Assembly (NCBI RefSeq): GCF_002008365.1
Contig: NZ_MRDL01000047.1
Span: 287,275 to 351,274, forward strand
Origin: Rhizobium leguminosarum bv. viciae USDA 2370
GTDB taxonomy: Bacteria > Pseudomonadota > Alphaproteobacteria > Rhizobiales > Rhizobiaceae
Length of the DNA: 64,000 bases
Reading direction: 5' to 3'
Part shown: piece by piece, positions 32,581 to 40,721 of the stretch
How positions within the stretch are numbered: position 1 is the first letter of the stretch
Layout of the letters: each line of letters starts with the position of its first letter
Translations under genes and position numbers: made by a program
Notes under the pieces: model-generated
Database searches by the model: none
What the model was told of the DNA's origin: nothing
What the model saw: only the letters and a program-made list of their open reading frames with translations

Positions 32581-34605
32581 TTAGAGGTGCTGGCCGGAAA
32601 GGCGCTTGCGGTGCAGCTCTTCGGCATTCGGCAACACATCCTTCGGCAGGCCGAAGATCTGACCGGGGCGGATGCGATCGGGATTGATGATCTTGTCCTC
32701 GTTGGCGATGTAGATCGTCGTGTAACGAACACCGAGGCCATAGGTGCGGCGCGAGATCTGCCACAGCGTGTCGCCGCGGCGAATGATGACCGCCGCGTTG
32801 TTCGCCGTCAGCGGCGCCTGTTCGATCGTCTTTGGCTGGCTGCTTCCGACATCGTTTGCAGATGGCGCTGCCGGCGCGGGTGCAGCGGTGAGTTCGGCGA
32901 TCATCCCGCCCAGTCTTTCGAGCGCGGCGCCGACGGACTTTGCATCCTTAGGCAGGCCCTGCAGCAGCTTCAGCGCCTTGCCGGCGATCTGCGAGGACGA
33001 GCCGGACGCTTGCTTGAAGCTGTCCGGCGCATCGGCGGCCGGGCGGAAGTCGGCGACGGAGCGCAGCGCGAATTCCGTTGCCGAGCGCGCCGCCGCAAGC
33101 TGTTCGGCCCCGGGCAACTTGCCATCGGCAAACAGTCCCTTCAGCAGGCCGTAGGCCTTGCCGGCCTCCGCTTTGAGTTTGCCAAGCTCGCCTTCGTCGA
33201 GCGGCACCATCGAGGAAGCGCCGTTCGCGTCGGCGGGGACCGATTGCGCGGCGACCCTTACCTGATCGCCGGCCGGGCGATTGAAGTTCACCGCCGCACG
33301 CACGATCACCTTGCCTGTGGGATCGACGACATCGACGCGGATCTTGTGGTCGCCGACCGAGAGCGACACCACACCGTCGATGACGAAATGCCCGTCGGAG
33401 CCGGCGGTATCCTGGCCGACGAGGCTGTCGTCGGCATAACCGATGACCTTGGCATTGGAACGCGTCGTGCCGGCGATGAAGATCTTGTTGCCCTCGATTT
33501 CGACGGCATTGACCATCACATCGGGCACATTGGTCTTATCCGGTGCCGTAGCTGCGCCATTGGAGGAGGTGTCGGTGAGGTTCGGCGTCTGCAACGCCAG
33601 CTCGCCGGTTGGTGCAGGTGTTGCAGCAGGCGCAGCCGAGCTTTCGCCCGCTGCCGGCTTGTCCGCAGGCGGCGCCATCGGATTGGAGGCATCGGCAACT
33701 TCGGTTCCGGCCTTCGGCGCGGTGATGATGCGGCTCGCCGCACCGGGTTTGGAGACCATGGCGAGCAGGTTGGCGCCATTGCCGTCCTTCGGCACGGAAA
33801 TGGTCGCGACTTCTTCGGAGAGCATGCTCTTGCCGTCCTTGCCCGTGAACTTGAGCACGAGCTGGTGGTCGCCCGCCGGAAGCGGATCGTCGAGGACGGC
33901 GGCGAAATCACCGCTCGCATCGACATTGGCCGTCGTCACCACCTTTTCGCCATCGAGCACCTCGAGCTTGCCGTTCGGTTCGGCGGAGCCGGCAATCACC
34001 GTCGAGCCGTCGGGCTCAACGCGCAATACGTCGAAGGCCGGAAGCTTCGGGCCGGTATTCTCCGCTGCCGTGTTCGCCGCAGGGGCAGGCTCCGGCGCAC
34101 CGGTCAGCGCAGTTTCGGCCTTGGCGATCGCGGCAAGCGCATCGGCGATATTCTCGGGCAGCGACTGGACGATGGCGAGCGCTTTCGCGCCGCCGTCCTT
34201 GGCTTTGGCGGCAAGGGTCTGGGTCGCGGGATCTAGGCCCTCGGGAATTGTGAAATCGGCAAGTGCGGTCAGCGCGCTGACGGCCTTGGTCTTGGCGGCG
34301 GTGAAGACATCGATGGCGGGGCCCTTGCCGTCGGCAAACAGCGCCTTGAGCTCGCTGAGCGACACGCCTGCATCGGCCGAAAGGCGACCCACCTGGTCGG
34401 CGACCGCAGCCGAGTCGGCAACGGCGGAGCGCGATGTCTTTGCGGCCTCGTTAACCGTGTTCTTGAGCTCCGTGCTCGCCTGGTTGATGGCGTCGCCGAC
34501 CTTGGTTGCATCGCCGCCGATGCGCGGCATGACGAAAAATACCATCAGTAGGATTGCGATTACGAGCACTGCAAGGGCCAGCAAGCCGGCACGGTTCTTC
34601 ATCAT
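32581..34605 (-). CDS. Membrane-anchored LysM protein with duplicated domains
   Basis: A 674-residue protein with an N-terminal membrane anchor (~residues 7-27) and a C-terminal LysM domain (~605-653; RRGDTLWQISRRTYG), which binds peptidoglycan. Between them I see two pairs of repeats. A helical unit at ~81-172 (ELKALFADGKGPA ... QSLPENIADALAAI) recurs at ~474-575 (LLKGLFADGKLPG ... QGLPKDAKSVGAAL). An Ig-like beta unit at ~190-272 (GSAEPNGKLEVLDG ... LPAGDHQLVL) recurs at ~362-444 (GTTRSNAKVIGYAD ... LSVGDHKIRV). Pro/Ala-rich linkers separate the parts. Likely envelope scaffold; function unknown. Divergent from the LOG gene. Confidence 0.88.
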   Translation of the reverse strand: MMKNRAGLLALAVLVIAILLMVFFVMPRIGGDATKVGDAINQASTELKNTVNEAAKTSRSAVADSAAVADQVGRLSADAGVSLSELKALFADGKGPAIDVFTAAKTKAVSALTALADFTIPEGLDPATQTLAAKAKDGGAKALAIVQSLPENIADALAAIAKAETALTGAPEPAPAANTAAENTGPKLPAFDVLRVEPDGSTVIAGSAEPNGKLEVLDGEKVVTTANVDASGDFAAVLDDPLPAGDHQLVLKFTGKDGKSMLSEEVATISVPKDGNGANLLAMVSKPGAASRIITAPKAGTEVADASNPMAPPADKPAAGESSAAPAATPAPTGELALQTPNLTDTSSNGAATAPDKTNVPDVMVNAVEIEGNKIFIAGTTRSNAKVIGYADDSLVGQDTAGSDGHFVIDGVVSLSVGDHKIRVDVVDPTGKVIVRAAVNFNRPAGDQVRVAAQSVPADANGASSMVPLDEGELGKLKAEAGKAYGLLKGLFADGKLPGAEQLAAARSATEFALRSVADFRPAADAPDSFKQASGSSSQIAGKALKLLQGLPKDAKSVGAALERLGGMIAELTAAPAPAAPSANDVGSSQPKTIEQAPLTANNAAVIIRRGDTLWQISRRTYGLGVRYTTIYIANEDKIINPDRIRPGQIFGLPKDVLPNAEELHRKRLSGQHL

Positions 34606-34759
34606 TATGTCTCCCAGAGCGGCAATTTGCCGTAGTAACCGAAATTGCTAGCGATTCCCGTTGCTTTTCACAAGCATTCAAAGCAATTAGGCAAGCTAGG
34701 CACGCTGCTTTTCAGTCAATTTTCTTGACTGCATTGAAATGGAATAGTTGTTTGCCTCT

Positions 34760-35383
34760 ATGACCGAACAATCTGTATCGATTCGATCCATCTGCGTTTA
34801 CTGCGGCTCAAGGCCGGGACGCGATCCTTCCCACATGGCGGCCGGGCGTGCTCTCGGAAGAGAGATCGCCGAATACGGCCTGCGCCTCGTCTATGGCGGG
34901 GGTACCAAAGGCATCATGGGCGCGGTTGCAAGCGGCGTGCTTTCAGGCGGCGGTCAGGTCACGGGCATCATTCCCGAATTCCTGATCGATATGGAAGCGA
35001 CTCGCCATTCGCTTGGTCAACTCAACGAACTCATTGTAACCCCTGACATGCATGCGCGCAAACACACCATGTTCGAGCGCTCCGATGCCTTCGTCGCGCT
35101 GCCCGGCGGCATCGGTACGCTGGAGGAGATCGTCGAGATCATGACCTGGGCGCAGCTCGGCCGCCACGAGAAGCCGATGGTCTTTGCCAACGTCAACGGT
35201 TTCTGGGATCCGATGATGGAGCTGATGCGCCATATGACCGAAGAAGGCTTCCTGCACACCGCCCATCGGGTGCAGCCGCTCGTCGTCGACGAGATCTCCG
35301 GCATCATTCCGGCGATCATGGCCCAGGCAGCCCAACTCGCTGCCGATCGTAACGGCGAGGACGAGGTGATTTCGAAGATGTAG
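34760..35383 (+). CDS. LOG-family cytokinin riboside 5'-monophosphate phosphoribohydrolase
   Basis: A 207-residue TIGR00730/LOG protein. The active-site motif PGGIGTLEE is at residues 115-123, with the catalytic arginine in HARKHTM (Arg100) and the nucleotide loop YGGGTKGIMG near 45. Plant and some bacterial members release active cytokinins from their nucleotides; others act on AMP or other nucleotides, so the substrate here is inferred. The ATG at 34760 is used; the frame opens four codons earlier at a TTG. Confidence 0.9.
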   Translation: MTEQSVSIRSICVYCGSRPGRDPSHMAAGRALGREIAEYGLRLVYGGGTKGIMGAVASGVLSGGGQVTGIIPEFLIDMEATRHSLGQLNELIVTPDMHARKHTMFERSDAFVALPGGIGTLEEIVEIMTWAQLGRHEKPMVFANVNGFWDPMMELMRHMTEEGFLHTAHRVQPLVVDEISGIIPAIMAQAAQLAADRNGEDEVISKM

Positions 35384-35399
35384 GCGGGCGCGCCTTTGG

Positions 35400-35443
35400 A
35401 GCGGTTCGGCTGTCGCGCAAGCGCAGAACCGCTGCGCATTTTT
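35400..35443 (+). terminator. Terminator between the LOG gene and rarD
   Basis: AGCGGTTC (35400-35407) pairs with GAACCGCT (35426-35433), then GCGCATTTTT. It lies between convergent genes. Confidence 0.6.
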
Positions 35444-35455
35444 GCTGGAAAGGCT

Positions 35456-36382
35456 CTAGCGCCCGCGACTTCCCTTCAGCATCGACCAGCTATAGAGGAA
35501 CAGCCCCGCCCAGATCAGCGGGAAGGCGATCATGCGCGCCGTACCGAGCGGCTCGTGGAAGACGAAGACGGCGATCAGGAAGATCATCGTCGGCGCGATA
35601 TACTGCATGATACCGATCGTCGAGAGTTTCAATAGCTTGGCGCCGTTCGCATAAATCATCAGCGGCACGGCGGTGATGACGCCGCAGCCGAGCAGCAGGG
35701 TCGTGTCGGCAAGACCGGTGCGATAGAGGTGGCCTTGGCCGCTGCCGAATTCCAGATAGAGGATATAGAGGAGGGCCGGCCCGCTGAGGATCAGCACTTC
35801 GAGGAAGAAGCCCTGGTTCGGCCCGAGTGGCAGCGTCTTGCGCAACAGGGCGTAGAAACCCCAGCTGATCGCCAGCGTCAGCGCCACCCACGGGATGCCG
35901 CCGCTATCCAGCGCGAGAATGCCGACGGCAAGCGCCGCAAGCACGATCGCCGCGATCTGCAACGGCTGCAGCTTTTCCTTGAGCAACACCGCGCCGAGGA
36001 AGATGCTGAACAGCGGATTGATGAAATAACCGAGTGCTGCATCGAGCGAATGGCCGGCGCCGATCGCCCAGACATAGGTGCCCCAGTTGACGGTGATCAG
36101 CGACGCCGTCAGCGCCGCCATCGCCAGCATGCGCGGCGAGCTGAGTGCTGTGCGGATATCCCCAGTGCGCCCGAGCACGAGCAGCACGATGCCCGCCAGC
36201 GGCAGCGACCAGACGATGCGATGCGCGATCACCTCGGCCGGCGAGATATGCGCCACCGCCTTCATGTAGATCGGCAGGAAGCCCCAGAGCAGGTAGGCCG
36301 TCAGCGCGAAGGCGAACCCGCGCGGACTGTCTTCGTTCTTGGCCAAGGGAACGGATGCATCGGTCGACATCGGTGTTTCCAT
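35456..36382 (-). CDS. rarD: EamA-family transporter, RarD type
   Basis: A 308-residue inner-membrane protein with ten predicted segments in two EamA repeats (YLLWGFLPIYMKAVAHI; TVNWGTYVWAIGAG; GIMQYIAPTMIFLIAV). This matches RarD, named for chloramphenicol sensitivity in Pseudomonas; the natural substrate is unknown. Met1 (36382) or Met5 could start the protein. Confidence 0.88.
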   Translation of the reverse strand: METPMSTDASVPLAKNEDSPRGFAFALTAYLLWGFLPIYMKAVAHISPAEVIAHRIVWSLPLAGIVLLVLGRTGDIRTALSSPRMLAMAALTASLITVNWGTYVWAIGAGHSLDAALGYFINPLFSIFLGAVLLKEKLQPLQIAAIVLAALAVGILALDSGGIPWVALTLAISWGFYALLRKTLPLGPNQGFFLEVLILSGPALLYILYLEFGSGQGHLYRTGLADTTLLLGCGVITAVPLMIYANGAKLLKLSTIGIMQYIAPTMIFLIAVFVFHEPLGTARMIAFPLIWAGLFLYSWSMLKGSRGR

Positions 36383-36482
36383 CTTTGTTCTTCTTCTGAT
36401 CCGGCCTAGCTTAAGCGCCGTGAATAGGCCAATTCATTTCATTGAATGAAGGGTGAGAGGATTTGAAGCGGGAGACGAAGCG

Positions 36483-36587
36483 ATGGACGAGAAGATATCC
36501 GACGCCCTGTGGTGGAGAGCGGAGGCCGAAGGAAGCGAATGGTATTCGGGCGAGGGCTGGGGTCTCATCGCCGAGCCGGCGGAATAG
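36483..36587 (+). CDS. Possible 34-residue protein
   Basis: A short frame (MDEKISDALWWRAEAEGSEW...) with GGGAG eight nt upstream, ending 3 nt before the convergent cimA stop. It is tryptophan-rich and acidic. No family is recognised, and it may be chance. Confidence 0.3.
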   Translation: MDEKISDALWWRAEAEGSEWYSGEGWGLIAEPAE

Positions 36588-36589
36588 GT

Positions 36590-38203
36590 TTATTCCGCCG
36601 CGATCTTGCCCGCCAGCTGCCGGTTCTTCATCAGCTTGTAGATGACGGAATCCATCAACGCCTGGAACGAAGCGTCGATGATGTTCTCGGAGACGCCGAC
36701 CGTCCACCAGCGCACACCGTCGCTGTCGGTGGATTCGATCAGCACGCGGGTGATCGCCTCCGTGCCGCCATTGAGGATACGCACCTTGAAATCGGCGAGC
36801 ACGAGATCGTCGATCTCGTGCTGGTACTTGCCGAAATCCTTCCGTAGCGCGAGGTCGAGCGCGTTGACCGGGCCTTCGGCATCGGCAACCGACATCAGCG
36901 TCTGGCCGTCGATGGTGATCTTGACCACCGCCTCCGAGACGATCTTCACGCGGCCGAGACTGTCGAAGCGGCGCTCGATCATCACGCGGAAGCCTTCGAT
37001 GGTGAAGAATTCCGGGATAGTGCCGAGCGTGCGGCGCGCCAGCAGCTCGAAGCTCGCATCCGCGCCCTCATAGGCATAGCCGATGGATTCGCGTTCCTTG
37101 ACGATGGAGATCAGCAGGTCGAGCTTCGGATCGTCCTTGGCGACCGCGATGCCGCGCCGTTTCAGCGCATTGATGAAGTTCGCCTTGCCGCCCTGGTCGG
37201 AGACCATAACCTTGCGGAAGTTGCCGACGGTTTCCGGCGGCACGTGTTCATAGGTCCGCGGGTCCTTGATCAGCGCCGATGCATGGATGCCGGCCTTGGT
37301 GGCGAAGGCGGAAGCGCCGACATAGGGCATCTGGTGGTCGGGCGAGCGGTTGAGCAGTTCGTCGAAGGCATGCGAGAGCCGGGTGAGGTTAAGCAGCCGC
37401 TCCTCGTCGATCGCCGTTTCGAAACGTGTGTTGTAGGCGCTCTTCAGCGCCAGCGTCGGGATCAGCGTCACCAGATTGGCATTGCCGCAGCGCTCGCCGA
37501 TGCCGTTCAGCGTGCCCTGGATCTGCCTGACACCGGCTTCGACGGCGGCAAGCGAATTGGCGACCGCCTGGCCGGTGTCGTTATGCGCATGGATGCCAAG
37601 ACAGTGCCCGGGAACGCCCGAGGCGATCACCGCCTCGACGATCGCCCGCACCTCCGGCGGCTGCGTACCGCCATTGGTGTCGCAGAGCACCACCCAGCGG
37701 GCGCCGCTCTCATAGGCCGTCTTGGCGCAGGCGAGCGCATAGACCGGGTTGGCCTTGAAGCCATCGAAGAAATGCTCGCAATCGACGATCGCCTCCTTGC
37801 CCGCGCCAACCGCCGCCTTGACGCTTTCGGCGATGCATTCGAGGTTTTCCTCGTTGGTGCAGCCAAGCGCCACCGCGACGTGATAATCCCAGCTCTTGGC
37901 GACGAAACAGATGGCATCGCTTTTGGCCTGAAGCAGCCCGGCAATGCCGGGATCGTTGGAGACCGAAACGCCCGCCCGCTTCGTCATGCCAAAGGCGACG
38001 AAGCGGGCCTGGCTGGTGCGCTTCTCACTGAAGAAGACCGTATCCGTCGGATTGGCGCCGGGATATCCGCCCTCGACATAGTCGAGGCCGAACTCGTCCA
38101 GCATGGCCGCGATCGCAATCTTGTCCTCGACGGAGAAATCGATGCCGGGCGTCTGCTGCCCGTCCCGGAGCGTCGTGTCGAAGAGGTAGATGCGTTCTTT
38201 CAT
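36590..38203 (-). CDS. cimA: (R)-citramalate synthase
   Basis: A 537-residue member of the isopropylmalate-synthase-like family that joins pyruvate and acetyl-CoA to (R)-citramalate, a route to isoleucine. The catalytic TIM barrel begins FDTTLRDGQQTPG and contains HAHNDTGQAVANS. A C-terminal regulatory-like domain (after ~residue 400) follows. The start ATG 38203 has GGAGG upstream. It could instead be another Claisen-type synthase; the overall length and the sequence favour the TIGR00977 citramalate branch. Confidence 0.88.
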   Translation of the reverse strand: MKERIYLFDTTLRDGQQTPGIDFSVEDKIAIAAMLDEFGLDYVEGGYPGANPTDTVFFSEKRTSQARFVAFGMTKRAGVSVSNDPGIAGLLQAKSDAICFVAKSWDYHVAVALGCTNEENLECIAESVKAAVGAGKEAIVDCEHFFDGFKANPVYALACAKTAYESGARWVVLCDTNGGTQPPEVRAIVEAVIASGVPGHCLGIHAHNDTGQAVANSLAAVEAGVRQIQGTLNGIGERCGNANLVTLIPTLALKSAYNTRFETAIDEERLLNLTRLSHAFDELLNRSPDHQMPYVGASAFATKAGIHASALIKDPRTYEHVPPETVGNFRKVMVSDQGGKANFINALKRRGIAVAKDDPKLDLLISIVKERESIGYAYEGADASFELLARRTLGTIPEFFTIEGFRVMIERRFDSLGRVKIVSEAVVKITIDGQTLMSVADAEGPVNALDLALRKDFGKYQHEIDDLVLADFKVRILNGGTEAITRVLIESTDSDGVRWWTVGVSENIIDASFQALMDSVIYKLMKNRQLAGKIAAE

Positions 38204-38327
38204 GTCGTTTCCTCCCGCCAAGCGGGTTGTTATGAAGTGCGGATGCTGCCCATCATCCGGCTGCCGCCACCTCTCCCGGTTTTCTCACGGAAAGAGGCTG
38301 GGGTGAGGGCCGCCCCAATTCCAGCGA

Positions 38328-39290
38328 TCAGTCTTGCTTCCCGGCAAACTTATCCGTCGCCCGGATCAGTCGATCGAGAATCCCCGGTTCCGAATAAGCA
38401 TGGCCCGCGCCCTCGATCAGGTGGAATTCCGCCTTCGGCCAGGCCTTGTGCAGCAGCCAGGCATATTTGGCCGGGCAGGGCATGTCGTAGCGGCCATGCA
38501 CGATGACGCCGGGAATATCCTCGAGCCTGCCGGAATCGCGGATCAGCTGTCCCTCATCCATCCAGCCGGCATGGACGAAGAAATGGTTCTCGATGCGCGC
38601 AAATGCATAGGCGAATTCCGGCTCTTCGAACTTGAAGCTCGTCGAAGGTTCCGGCAACAGCGTGATCGTTTCGCCTTCCCAGATGCTCCAGGCCTGCGCG
38701 GCCGCGAGGCGGACGTTCCTGTCCTCATGCGTCAGACGCCGATGATACGCATGCATCATTTCATGCCGCTCTTCCGGCGGAATGGGGGCGACGAAGCGCT
38801 CCCACTTGTCAGGGAACATCTCCGAGACGCCGAATTGATAATACCAGTCGAGTTCGGCCTTGGTCAGCGTATAGATGCCGCGCAGGATGAGCTCGGAGAC
38901 ATGCTCTGGATGCGTCTCGGCATAGGCGAGCGCCAGCGTCGAGCCCCAGGAGCCGCCGAACACCTGCCAGCTGTCGACGCCGGCCATCTCGCGCAGCCGC
39001 TCGATATCGGCAACGAGGTGCCAGGTCGTGTTGGCATGGAGTTCCGCATGCGGTGTCGACCTGCCGCAACCGCGCTGGTCAAACAGCATGACGTCGTAGC
39101 GAGCGGGATCGAAAAGCCGGCGATGGGCGGGCGAGATGCCGCCGCCCGGGCCGCCATGCAGGAAGACGGCGGGCTTGGCGCCAGGCGTTCCCGAGCGCTC
39201 CCAATAGATCACATGGCCGTCGCCGACATCGAGATGGCCGGAAGCATAGGGTTCGATTTCGGGATAGAGCATGCGCAGTATCTCGGTCAT
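38328..39290 (-). CDS. pip: Proline iminopeptidase
   Basis: Removes N-terminal proline from peptides in the cytoplasm. The 320-residue alpha/beta hydrolase has the nucleophile elbow GGSWGSTLALAYA, the oxyanion motif HGGPGGG, DQRGCGRS, and catalytic histidine in GAGHAYSE. Its start overlaps the stop of the GFA gene before it by 4 nt (ATGA). It is the last gene of the cysS-gfa-gfa-gfa-pip unit. Confidence 0.95.
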   Translation of the reverse strand: MTEILRMLYPEIEPYASGHLDVGDGHVIYWERSGTPGAKPAVFLHGGPGGGISPAHRRLFDPARYDVMLFDQRGCGRSTPHAELHANTTWHLVADIERLREMAGVDSWQVFGGSWGSTLALAYAETHPEHVSELILRGIYTLTKAELDWYYQFGVSEMFPDKWERFVAPIPPEERHEMMHAYHRRLTHEDRNVRLAAAQAWSIWEGETITLLPEPSTSFKFEEPEFAYAFARIENHFFVHAGWMDEGQLIRDSGRLEDIPGVIVHGRYDMPCPAKYAWLLHKAWPKAEFHLIEGAGHAYSEPGILDRLIRATDKFAGKQD

Positions 39291-39763
39291 ATCTTCACGC
39301 CTTTCGCGGGCCAGACTTCTGTGTCGTGATCGGGATGCTGGAAGGAGATGATCGCCTCCTGCCGTGCGTAGAAATCCTGATCCTTCAGCACCGGCGCCTC
39401 GAAGATTTCCTCGACCCAGGGCAGGCGGGCCTCATAGTTGACCTGGATCAGCGGTGCGAGGTCGCTGCGGTCGTCGAAGGTGCCGATCGCAAGCTCCAGC
39501 CCGCCCGGATGACGATAGGTCATCGGCGTGCCGCAATTGCTGCAGAAGCCGCGGTCGATGTTGACCGAGGACTGGAAGTAGCTCGGCTCGCCGCGCGTCC
39601 ATTCCATCCCTTCCTCAGGCGCGGTGACGAGCGCCGAGAAGAAACCGCCGAACTGCTTCTGGCACATGCGGCAATGGCAGATCGAGGGGCGTCCTAGTTT
39701 GCCCGAGATGCGGAAGCGCACGGCGCCGCACTGGCATCCGCCTGTCTTTATCGTGTCCGTCAT
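39287..39763 (-). CDS. GFA-family (CENP-V/GFA) zinc protein, paralog 1
   Basis: A 158-residue protein with the zinc cysteines of the GFA fold: GGCQCGAVRF, CHCRMCQKQFGG and CSNCGTPM. The family includes a glutathione-dependent formaldehyde-activating enzyme, but most members have no proven activity. The third of three tandem paralogs in transcription order; it overlaps the genes on both sides by 4 nt. The C-terminal part ends in HPDHDTEVWPAKGV, a motif shared by all three copies. Confidence 0.9.
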   Translation of the reverse strand: MTDTIKTGGCQCGAVRFRISGKLGRPSICHCRMCQKQFGGFFSALVTAPEEGMEWTRGEPSYFQSSVNIDRGFCSNCGTPMTYRHPGGLELAIGTFDDRSDLAPLIQVNYEARLPWVEEIFEAPVLKDQDFYARQEAIISFQHPDHDTEVWPAKGVKI

Positions 39764-40248
39764 GAGCTTTCTCCGAGGGGCCAGCTTTTCGTGTCGTGGT
39801 CGGGGTGCTGATGGTTGCTTGCCGCAATCGCATTCTCGCGGTCGGGTGTTTCAGACTGTGGTTCAAGCGGCAGGCCGTCGAGCGCGTGAAACCAGGACAT
39901 CTTGCGGCCGGTGTTCGATTGCATCACCGGCTTGACCGTATCGGGATTATCCAGCGATCCGAGTGTGAGATTGATGAAATCTGTCTCCGGAATGTCGTAG
40001 AACAGCGGCGTGCCGCAATCGCCGCAGAAGCCGCGCCGTACCAGATCCGAGGACTGAAACCATTTCGGTTCGCCGCGCGTCAGGGTGAAATCGCGGCGCA
40101 TCGCGGCGGCCAGCGGCATGAAATAGTTGCCGGCCGCCTTCTGGCACATGCGGCAATGGCAAAGATGGGGATAGCCGAGTTCGCCTTTTGCGCGGTAGCG
40201 CACCGCCCCGCACTGACACCCGCCGCTTCTGTCTGATTCCGCCGTCAT
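39760..40248 (-). CDS. GFA-family (CENP-V/GFA) zinc protein, paralog 2
   Basis: A 162-residue protein with GGCQCGAVRY, CHCRMCQKAAGN and CGDCGTPLF, followed by a C-terminus ending HPDHDTKSWPLGE. The start is the ATG at 40248, whose last bases overlap the preceding stop (ATGA). It is clearly related to both neighbours but has diverged in the middle third, where substrate contacts would lie (YDIPETDFINLTLGSL). Confidence 0.9.
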   Translation of the reverse strand: MTAESDRSGGCQCGAVRYRAKGELGYPHLCHCRMCQKAAGNYFMPLAAAMRRDFTLTRGEPKWFQSSDLVRRGFCGDCGTPLFYDIPETDFINLTLGSLDNPDTVKPVMQSNTGRKMSWFHALDGLPLEPQSETPDRENAIAASNHQHPDHDTKSWPLGESS

Positions 40249-40721
40249 CTGAGCTCCTTCGGTGGCCATGCCTGCGTCTCATGATCGGGATGCTGGTAGG
40301 AGACGAGTTCGAGCAGGAAGGGGGCCGCCTGCGCATCCTCCTCCGTCCGGTGCCCCGGCAATTCATGCAGATGATCGACGAAACCGATCTTGCCCTCGAT
40401 GCCGAATTGGATCACCGGCGGAAACGCCGAAGGGTCGTCAAAGGCGCCGGCGGCAATCGCCATACCATCCGGCGCCTCGTAGGTCAGCGGCGTGCCGCAA
40501 TCGCCGCAGAAGCCACGCTCGACGAAATTGGAAGAGCGGAATCTTTTGCGCTCTCCGCGTGTCCATTCGAAATCGGCGCCGCGTACTGAGACCAGCGGTG
40601 CATAATAGGCACCGAACGCCTTCTGGCACATGCGGCAATGACAGATCGACGAATCCTTGATGTCGCCGCTGACGCGGAAACGGATCGCTCCGCATTGGCA
40701 GCCGCCGCTAAAGGTCGTCAT
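40245..40721 (-). CDS. GFA-family (CENP-V/GFA) zinc protein, paralog 3
   Basis: A 158-residue protein with GGCQCGAIRF, CHCRMCQKAFGA and CGDCGTPLTY. The C-terminal HPDHETQAWPPKE motif matches the other two copies. First GFA gene after cysS; its ATG at 40721 overlaps the cysS stop. Eight or so shared residues around each cysteine cluster show the three arose by tandem duplication. Confidence 0.9.
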   Translation of the reverse strand: MTTFSGGCQCGAIRFRVSGDIKDSSICHCRMCQKAFGAYYAPLVSVRGADFEWTRGERKRFRSSNFVERGFCGDCGTPLTYEAPDGMAIAAGAFDDPSAFPPVIQFGIEGKIGFVDHLHELPGHRTEEDAQAAPFLLELVSYQHPDHETQAWPPKELR

